The notes beneath the pieces were generated by a model. The model saw only the letters and a list, made by a program, of their open reading frames with translations. It did no database searches and was not told the DNA's origin. 64,000 nucleotides of DNA from positions 30,828,245 through 30,892,244 of the forward strand of contig NC_081185.1 in the NCBI RefSeq assembly GCF_029867415.1, given 5' to 3'. Both the position numbers and the translations under genes were made by a program. This document shows, piece after piece, positions 56,815 to 64,000 of this stretch. The DNA is from Vicia villosa (taxonomy: Eukaryota > Streptophyta > Magnoliopsida > Fabales > Fabaceae). The number at the start of each line of letters is the position of its first letter. Within the stretch, counting starts at the first letter, position 1.

Positions 56815-59800
56815 ATTCACATTCACTCTGGATCCTATTGATAACGATTCTGCTATTGCCAATCATAACTTTGAAAATCCGATCTACCAAACTGAGGACG
56901 AAAGTGAGGAAGATTGTGAAGTACCTAGGGAACTTGCAAGGCTATTAGAACAAGAAGAAAAGACTATACAGCCGCATGAAGAGCCAATTGAAGTTATCAA
57001 CCTGGGCAGCGACGAAGAAAAGAAAGAAGTCAAGATAGGGGCTGATTTGGAAGACAGTGTCAAGCAAAGACTGATTCAAATGTTACAAGACTACATTGAG
57101 ATATTCGCTTGGTCCTATGAAGATATGCCTGGCCTTGACACGGATATTGTGGTCCATCGCCTGCCAATCAAAGAAGGAAGCACTCCAGTTAAGCAGAAAT
57201 TGCGGAGAAGTAGGCCCGACATGTCCAAGAAGATCAAAGACGAGGTTGAGAAACAATTCAACGCTGGCTTTCTAAAAGTTTTAAGTTATCCTCCATGGAT
57301 AGCTAACATCGTGCCTGTACCTAAAAAAGACGGGAAGGTCAGAATGTGTGTAGACTACAGAGATCTGAATCGGGCAAGTCCCAAAGATGATTTCCCTTTA
57401 CCTCACATCGATGTACTGGTTGACAATACTGCACAATGCAAGGTATTTTCCTTTATGGACGGATTCTCCGGTTACAATCAAATCAAGATGGCACCCGAAG
57501 ACATGGAAAAAACAACCTTCACAACACCCTGGGGAACCTTTTGTTACAAAGTGATGCCCTTTGGTTTAAAGAATGCAGGAGCAACATATCAGCGCGCAAT
57601 GGTAGCTCTGTTCCATGATATTATTCATCAAGAAATAGAGGTTTATGTCGATGATATGATTGCAAAGTCCAACACCGAAGAAGAACATCTGGGTCATCTG
57701 CACAAGCTGTTTGACAGACTCAAGAAGTACAGGTTGCGACTGAATCCAAACAAGTGTACCTTTGGAGTAAGATCCAGTAAACTCTTAGGTTTCATCGTCA
57801 GCAGCAAGGGTATTGAAGTTGATCCTGCCAAGGTCAAAGCCATTCAAGAAATGCCCATACCCCATACCGAGAAACAAGTCAGAGGATTCTTGGGACGTCT
57901 GAACTACATCGCCAGATTTATTGCCCATATGACTACTACTTGTGTGCCGATCTTCAAATTGTTGAAGAAAAAACAAGTGGAAAGATGGAACGACAAATGC
58001 CAATTAGCCTTTGATAAGATCAAAGAATATCTTCAAAAACCACCAATTTTACTACCACCAGTGGAAGGAAGACCTCTGATAATGTACCTAACAGTGTTAG
58101 AAGATTCAATGGGGTGTGTACTGGGGCAACATGACGAGTCTGGCCAAAAAGAGCATGCAATCTACTATCTTAGCAAAAAGTTTACCGATTGTGAAACAAG
58201 ATACTCACTGCTCGAGAAAACTTGCTGTGCCTTGGCATGGGCGGCTCGCCGACTAAGACAGTATATGCTAAACCATACCACTTTCCTAATCTCCAAAATG
58301 GATCCTATCAAGTATGTGTTCGAAAAACCTGCTTTCTCCGGAAGAATAGCAAGATGGCAAATGATCTTAACAAAGTATGACATCCAGTATACTTCACAAA
58401 AAGCGATCAAAGGAAGTGTGGTAGCTGATCATCTGGCTCATCAAGCAGTGGATGATTATCAAGCATTAAACTTTGACTTCCCAGATGAAGACATTATGCT
58501 AGTTACTGACTACGAACAACCAGGACCGGAGGAAGGACCCGAGCTGGGATCCCGATGGACTATGGTTTTTGACGGAGCCTCTAATGCGTTTGGCAATGGC
58601 ATCGGAGCTGTGATCATTTCTCCTACAGGAGGACATACACCATTCACTGCCAGATTATGTTTCAACTGCACTAACAATATAGCCGAGTATGAAGCATGTA
58701 TTCTGGGTCTCAAAGCTGCAATCGATCTAAGAATCAAGTTCCTGGAAATCTATGGAGACTCGGCACTTGTAACTTATCAAGTCAAAGAGGAATGGGACAC
58801 GAAGAACCCGAATCTAATTCCATACAAAGAATATGTGCTGAGTTTGATTCCTTATTTTGAGGAAATCACTTTTGAACATATCCCGCGCGAAGAAAATCAA
58901 CTAGCTGATGCCCTAGCTACCATGTCATCTATGTTCAAAGTCAGGTGGGAGAATGAGGCGCCAATGATCACCATTTACAGACAGGATGAACCAGCCTATT
59001 GCAATGAGGTCAATACTGAAGGAGTGGAAGAAAAACCATGGTTCCATGAAGTAAAAAGATATCTCGAAACCCAGGAATATCCTGAAGGGGCATCCATTAA
59101 TGATAGAAAGTTTCTAAGAAGATTTGATGCCAAATTCTTTCTGAGTAATGGAATCCTGTACAAACGCAACCATGACTCAACTTTGCTTCGTTGTGTGAAC
59201 AAGAAGGAAGCGGAACAGATTATGGAAGATATACACGATGGTGCCTTTGGTACTCATTCAAGTGGACATACAATGGCTAAAAAGATTCTGAGAGCAGGTT
59301 ATTACTGGTCTACCATGGAGACAGACTGCCATCATCACTCCAGAACTTGTCACAAATGCCAGATATATGCCGACAAAGTACATGTACCTCCAGTCCCATT
59401 AAACGTTCTGACGGCTCCTTGGCCTTTTGCAATGTGGGGAATCGATATGATTGGAGAAATCAAGCCTACTGCTTCCAACGGACATCGTTTTATCCTGGTC
59501 GCTATTGATTACTTCACCAAATGGGTAGAGGCAGCCTCATTTGCTTCTGTCACCAAGAATGTGGTGGCCCGGTTTATCAAGCACAATCTCATTTGTCGGT
59601 ATGGCATCCCTGAAAGGATCATCACAGACAATGGCACAAATTTAAACAACAGGATGATTACCGAACTCTGCACGCAGTTCCAGATCAAACATCATAATTC
59701 ATCCCCATATCGACCAAAGATGAATGGCGCCGTGGAAGCTGCTAACAAGAACATCAGGAAGATCATACAAAAAATGACAGTAACCTACAAAGACTGGCAT

Positions 59801-60286
59801 GAAATGTTACCTTTTGCTCTTCATGGTTATCGCACATCAGCGCGTACTTCAACAGGGGCAACTCCATTTTCCTTAGTCTATGGTATGGATGCAGTTCTTC
59901 CAATTGAAATTCAGATTCCTTCCTTGAGGATTATGAAAGAAGCTGATCCAGACGAAGACGATTGGATTCAGACTCGGTTGGACCAGATAAATTTGATTGA
60001 TGAGAAGAGGCTTGGGGCTATTTGTCATGGTCAGTTGTACCAGAAACGTATGATCAAAGTCTTCAACAAGAAAGTCAAAAGTCAGGCATATCAAACCGGT
60101 GATTTGGTTGTCAAACGTATCATCTTACCACAATGCGACCCCAGGGGCAAGTGGACTCCCACTTATGAGGGACCATTTGTAATCAAGAAAGTATTCTCCG
60201 GCGGAGCCATGTTGCTTACCACTATGGATGGCGAGGATTTCCCACACCCTGTAAATGCGGACATAGTCAAAAAGTACTTCGCTTAA
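56815..60286 (+). CDS. Ogre RT, two RNase H domains and integrase
   Basis: Uninterrupted coding sequence to TAA at 60284-60286; the same frame is open upstream to 56525, inside the putative intron. Reverse transcriptase: KKDGKVRMCVDYRDLN, FMDGFSGYNQI, and the catalytic YVDD at about 57645. A first RNase H follows (about 58080-58460). A second, archaeal-type RNase H at about 58556-58930 (FDGASNAFGNGIGAV, YEACILGLKAA, EIYGDSALV, REENQLADALA) marks the Tat/Ogre lineage. Integrase: HHCC finger ending CHKCQ (about 59348-59360), then DDE residues in GIDMIGEI, ITDNGTN and GAVEAANKN (about 59444, 59631 and 59735). The C-terminus is chromodomain-free. All catalytic signatures look intact, so this part could still serve other elements in trans. 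Confidence 0.92.
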
Positions 60287-60525
60287 AGAAAAGGTCGCTA
60301 AGTTGAAAACCTGAAAGGGCGACTTAGGCAAAAAATGAGCGTCTCGGTGGATTGAAAACCTGAAAGGGCGATCCAGGCAAAAATTAGAGACTAAATAAAT
60401 AATTATCCTGGTAGACTGAAAACCTGAAAAGGCAGCCTAGGCAAAAGTTAGGGAATAAAGTGTACGACTATGTCCCGTTTGGCTACCTACTCACCTTCAA
60501 GGTTCAACACATCAAAGGCACTAAT
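60287..60525 (+). other. Ogre 3' UTR with three hairpin repeats
   Basis: Three modules share the loop AAAACCTGAAARGG and the trailer GGCAAAA, with different stems: CTAAGTTG/CGACTTAG (60298-60327), TGGATTG/CGATCCA (60348-60375) and TAGACTG/CAGCCTA (60412-60439, one mismatch). The UTR is cut at 60526 by a copia insertion, so the polypurine tract and 3' LTR lie beyond the window. Confidence 0.85.
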
Positions 60526-61738
60526 TGTTAGAACAAGATTTGTTCTGATCAATATTCTTAGTTTTGATGATAACAAGGATATGAATTTTGTGTGAGATAA
60601 TGTGGTACTCTAATACATTGCAATTTCCCTTTCAGGAAATATATAAAGAGTATGCACAAATCAGCGCTCAGAAGCTTTGTCTCAGAAGGTTCAGCATGCA
60701 ACATCAGAACATGGTCTGGCAAGACATCAGAAGATGGTCAAGGCAGAATCAGAACATGGGTTTATGGAAGCATCAGAAGAACTTGAGTTCAGAAGCAGAA
60801 GCACTGAAGTTCTCATGGTATCACGCTCAGAAGCACTTCAAGGTCAGAAGACAAGAAGATGCTATGCACCAAGCTGTTTGACTCTGATGATATTCAAACG
60901 TTGTATACACAAACATCAGATCAGAAGAAAGTACAGGTGGCAGGCTACGCTGACTGACAAAAGGAACGTTGGAAGCTATTAAAGGCAACGTCAGTAGACA
61001 CAGCGTGCGCAAGGCTCGAGGTAGTTGACAAAAGCGTGAAACATTAAATGCAATGCTGTACGGAATACGCAAAGCATTAAATGCTCCCAACGGTCATCTT
61101 CTCAAGTGCCTATAAATATGCAGTTCTGATGAGAAGCAAGGTTACCAACTCTTGACGATTTCTGTGAATATTAACTTGCTGAAACGCTGTTCAAATCAAA
61201 GCTCAGAAACTTCATCTTCATCAAAGCTCACTACATTGCTGTTGTAATATATTAGTGAGATTAAGCTTAAACGTTAAGAGAAATATCACTGTTGTGATTA
61301 TAGCTTTTCAGAAGCATTGTAATACTCTTAGAATTGATTACATTAATTTGTAAGTAACTAGAGTGATCAAGTGTTGATCAGGATACTCTAGGAAGTCTTA
61401 GCTTGTGTCTAAGCAGTTGTAATTAGAGTGATCACGTGGTGGTCAGGATACTCTAAGAAAGTCTTAGCTTGTGTCTAAGAATTTGTTCCTAGAGTGATCA
61501 GGTTGTGATCAGGAAACTCTAGAAGACTTAGTCGTGGGCTAAGTGGAAAACCATTGTAATCTGTTGCGATTAGTGGATTAAATCCTCAGGTGAGGTAAAT
61601 CACTCCGTGGGGGTGGACTGGAGTAGTTTGGTTAACAACGAACCAGGATAAAAGTAATTGTGCAATTGTTTTTATCGTCCAAGTTTTTAGACTACACTTA
61701 TTCAAACCCCCCCTTTCTAAGTGTTTTTCTATCCTTCA
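60526..61738 (+). repeat. 5' LTR of the copia element
   Basis: 1213 bp from TGTTAGAACAAG to ATCCTTCA, next to the primer site. A TATA-like CCTATAAATATG lies at about 61110. Three imperfect copies of a unit with agagtgatca...gtgatcaggatactctag...cttagcttgtgtctaag occur at 61360-61530. The minus-strand fragment at 9810-11912 starts with the same bases. Confidence 0.85.
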
Positions 61739-61740
61739 AT

Positions 61741-61752
61741 TGGTATCAGAGC
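61741..61752 (+). other. Primer binding site, initiator-Met type
   Basis: TGGTATCAGAGC, two bases after the LTR end. Standard for Ty1-copia. Confidence 0.9.
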
Positions 61753-61824
61753 GCCGGTTCTAAGGTGCAAGCACTTAACCGTGTTTAGAAAAGATTCAGG
61801 AAGAGAAAAACGCTTCAGTAAAAG

Positions 61825-62880
61825 ATGGCTGGTGAAATTCCAACAAACCCACCTGCATCTACATCTGGCTCTGCTGAGCAATATAATGGTAACAATGGTT
61901 ATACTAGACCACCAGTATTTGATGGTGAAAACTTTGAATACTGGAAAGATAAACTGGAAAGTTACTTTCTTGGTCTAGATGGTGAACTATGGGATCTTCT
62001 GATGGATGGTTACAAACATCCAGTGAAAGCTAGTGGCATAAGGCTTACAAGGCAAGAAATGGATGATGATCAGAAGAAGCTTTTCAAGAATCATCATAAA
62101 TGTAGAACTGTTTTGCTGAATGCTATCTCTCATGCTGAGTATGAGAAGATATCTAACAGGGAAACGACCTATGATATATATGAGTCACTGAAAATGACCC
62201 ATGAGGGAAATGCTCAAGTCAAGGAGACTAAAGCTCTTGCTCTAATCCAGAAATATGAAGCCTTCAAGATGGAGGATGATGAAAACATTGAGAAGATGTT
62301 CTCAAGATTTCAAACGCTAACTACTGGATTAAGAGTTTTGGATAAAGGCTACACCAAGGCTGATCATGTAAAAAAGATTATCAGAAGCTTACCCAGAAGA
62401 TGGGGTCCAATGGTGACTGCATTCAAGATTGCCAAGAATCTGAATGAAGTTTCGTTGGAAGAGCTTATCAGTGCCTTGAGAAGCCATGAAATAGAGCTGG
62501 ACGCAAACGAGCCTCAAAAGAAAGGTAAGTCTATTGCATTAAAATCTAATGTTAAAAAATGCACTAATGCTTTTCAGGCTAGAGAAGAAGATCCTGAAGA
62601 ATCAGAATCTGAAGAAGAAGATGAACTGTCCATGATCTCCAGAAGGGTAAACCAACTCTGGAAGAGCAAGCAAAGGAAGTTCAGAGGCTTCAGAAGTTCA
62701 AAGAGATTTGAACGAGGAGAATCTTCCGGTGACAGAAGATCTGACAAGAAGAAGGCTGTCTGCTATGAGTGCAATGAGCCTGGACATTACAAAAACGAGT
62801 GTCCAAAACTTCAGAAGGAGAATCCCAAGAAGAAGTTTCATAAGAAGAAAGGTCTTATGGCAACATGGGATGATTCTTAA
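61825..62880 (+). CDS. Copia Gag (SIRE/Maximus type)
   Basis: 351 codons from ATG 61825. It has the gag-polypeptide/UBN2 core (FDGENFEYWKDKLESYF, then LIQKYEAFKMEDDENIEKMFSRFQTL, then KIIRSLPRRWGPMVTAFKIAKNL) at about residues 30-215. A CCHC zinc knuckle CYECNEPGHYKNEC follows at about 313-326. The frame ends at TAA 62878-62880 in a Ser/Glu-rich stretch, yet the same frame continues open from 62881. The stop therefore looks like a nonsense mutation inside a longer Gag-Pol, not a natural end. Confidence 0.85.
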   Translation: MAGEIPTNPPASTSGSAEQYNGNNGYTRPPVFDGENFEYWKDKLESYFLGLDGELWDLLMDGYKHPVKASGIRLTRQEMDDDQKKLFKNHHKCRTVLLNAISHAEYEKISNRETTYDIYESLKMTHEGNAQVKETKALALIQKYEAFKMEDDENIEKMFSRFQTLTTGLRVLDKGYTKADHVKKIIRSLPRRWGPMVTAFKIAKNLNEVSLEELISALRSHEIELDANEPQKKGKSIALKSNVKKCTNAFQAREEDPEESESEEEDELSMISRRVNQLWKSKQRKFRGFRSSKRFERGESSGDRRSDKKKAVCYECNEPGHYKNECPKLQKENPKKKFHKKKGLMATWDDS

Positions 62881-63679
62881 TCAGAATCAGAATCAGACTC
62901 TGAAGAAGAGCAAGCCAACTTCGCGCTGATGGCTACCGAAGATGATGGATCAGAATCTACATCAGAATCAGATTCTGAAGAGGTATTTTCTGAACTATCT
63001 AGAGAAGAGTTAGTTTCCAGTCTAACAGAACTTCTGGAACTCAAGTCTCAGATTAGTATAAAATACAAGAAGCTGAAAAAGCTATTTGAATTTGAAACTA
63101 AGAAGCTTGAAGTGGAGAATTCTGAACTGAAGGAAAAAGTTTTAAATTTATCCAAAAATACTGGATCTTCTTCTGTCTCTGAAAAATCTACTCCAAGTCT
63201 GAACAATATTCTGAAAGAATATGACTTAAGTTTCAGAAAGTTTTTATCTAGAAGTATTGGCAGAAGTCAACTTGCTTCTATGATATATGCTGTGTCAGGA
63301 AACAAAAGAGCTGGCATTGGTTATGAGGGTGAAATTCCATACAAGCTTGAATCTGTGGATGATATGAAAATATCATACAAGCCTCTGTATAACCAATTTA
63401 AATTTGGCCACTCCCATGATATTAGGCACACATCACATGCTCCAAGCTTTCACATAACACACACCAAGAAGCATGTGACAAAACCTAAGAAATATCATGG
63501 AACTCAGAACATAAACTATCATTCTGTTCCTCCTATTTCATATAATGCTAAACCCAAGTTCAATCAGAACTTGAGGAAAACTAACAAGAAAGGACCCAAG
63601 AAGATGTGGGTACCTAAGGAAAAGATTATTCCTATTGCAGATATCCTTGGCTGCAAAGAAGGAAAAGCACAACATGTCA
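62881..63679 (+). pseudogene. Copia Gag-Pol continuation, frame-broken
   Basis: In the gag frame after the TAA: a Ser/Glu/Asp-rich segment, a likely coiled coil (ELLELKSQISIKYKKLKKLFEFE...) and a basic linker rich in His and Lys. This is the long gag-to-protease linker seen in SIRE/Maximus elements. Near 63677 the frame is wrong for the protease that follows: continuing it gives VMVPGLWMLATHD, whereas the WYLDSGCSRHMTG motif is in another frame. A 1-bp gain or 2-bp loss is implied. Confidence 0.8.
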
Positions 63680-64000
63680 TGGTACCTGGACTCTGGATGC
63701 TCGCGACACATGACAGGAAGAAGGTCTATGTTCCAAGACTTGGTGCTTAAATCTGCTGGAGAAGTGAAGTTTGGAGGAGATCAGAAGGGCAAAATTATTG
63801 GCTCAGGAACTATAAAGTCTGGTAACTCTCCTTCTATTTCTAATGTTCTTCTAGTAGATGGATTAGCGCATAACTTATTGTCCATAAGTCAATTAAGTGA
63901 CAATGGTTATGATATAATCTTCAATCAAAAGTCTTGCAAGGCTGTAAGTCAGATGGATGGCTCAATCCTATTTATAGGAAAGAGAAAGAACAACATTTAT
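63680..64000 (+). CDS. Copia protease, start (runs off window)
   Basis: Open in its own frame from TGG 63680 to the window edge. WYLDSGCSRHMTG carries an intact catalytic DSG, followed by GTIKSG, NVLLVDGLAHNLLSISQLSDNGYDI. This is the usual copia protease and pre-integrase order. Confidence 0.85.

Larger units (their letters stand above)
60526..64000 (+). mobile_element. SIRE/Maximus-type Ty1-copia element (5' part)
   Basis: 5' LTR, Met-tRNA primer site, gag and the start of pol in order, running off the right edge. It is inserted in the Ogre 3' UTR. The five bases before it, CTAAT, are the candidate target duplication, which cannot be checked here. Confidence 0.88.

Overview
This is a gene-poor, repeat-dense stretch of a plant nuclear genome. 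The Ogre/Tat Ty3-gypsy retrotransposons with an Arg-tRNA-type primer site and an extra ORF1, the SIRE/Maximus-type Ty1-copia elements, and an F-box gene of a plant-type family point to a legume, probably tribe Fabeae (pea, vetch, Lathyrus) or a close relative. The species itself cannot be fixed from the sequence. Only one gene looks like an ordinary host gene: an F-box protein at 23701-24945 (-). Almost everything else is transposable-element DNA, much of it nested.

Layout. 1-9809 (-): a non-autonomous Ogre/Tat element (3' LTR cut by the window edge, hairpin-rich 3' UTR, gag remnant, PBS, complete 5' LTR). 9810-11912 (-): a copia LTR fragment that the Ogre/Tat element appears to have entered. 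11913-13132 (-): part of an Athila-like LTR. 13133-15092: unassigned. 15093-23148: a degenerate Ty1-copia element on the minus strand. A 4.2-kb Ogre/Tat solo LTR with target duplication GGTGT sits in its protease region, and a 1.4-kb copia solo LTR with target duplication CTTTG sits just left of its integrase remnant. 23701-24945: the F-box gene. 25928-26302: a truncated copia LTR with its primer site.

26299-39687 is a head-to-tail array of four nearly identical 1551-bp LTRs alternating with about 1.92-kb internal regions (period about 3474 bp). It belongs to a non-autonomous Athila-like element whose only ORF encodes 215 residues, and it abuts the 5' part of a broken MULE transposase gene (39688-42648, +). 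Downstream of that lie a convergent GRF zinc-finger ORF and a tiny two-helix membrane ORF. About 44.5 kb to 60.5 kb holds a near-complete autonomous Ogre: 5' LTR, PBS, ORF1, gag-pro, an in-phase 268-bp intron, RT, two RNase H domains, integrase and a 3' UTR with hairpins. Its gag-pro is split by a 3.28-kb solo LTR with target duplication GTTAG. From 60526 a SIRE/Maximus-type copia element has inserted into the Ogre 3' UTR and runs off the window.

The most unusual signal is RNA-like structure in the Ogre/Tat non-coding regions. There are long series of short hairpins whose stems change in compensating ways while the loop or the architecture stays constant: 2118-4220, 54198-54810, 60298-60439, and a hairpin near the 3' end of all four Ogre/Tat LTRs whose 3' ends are visible. 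The retrotransposon array at 26.3-39.7 kb is the other main item.
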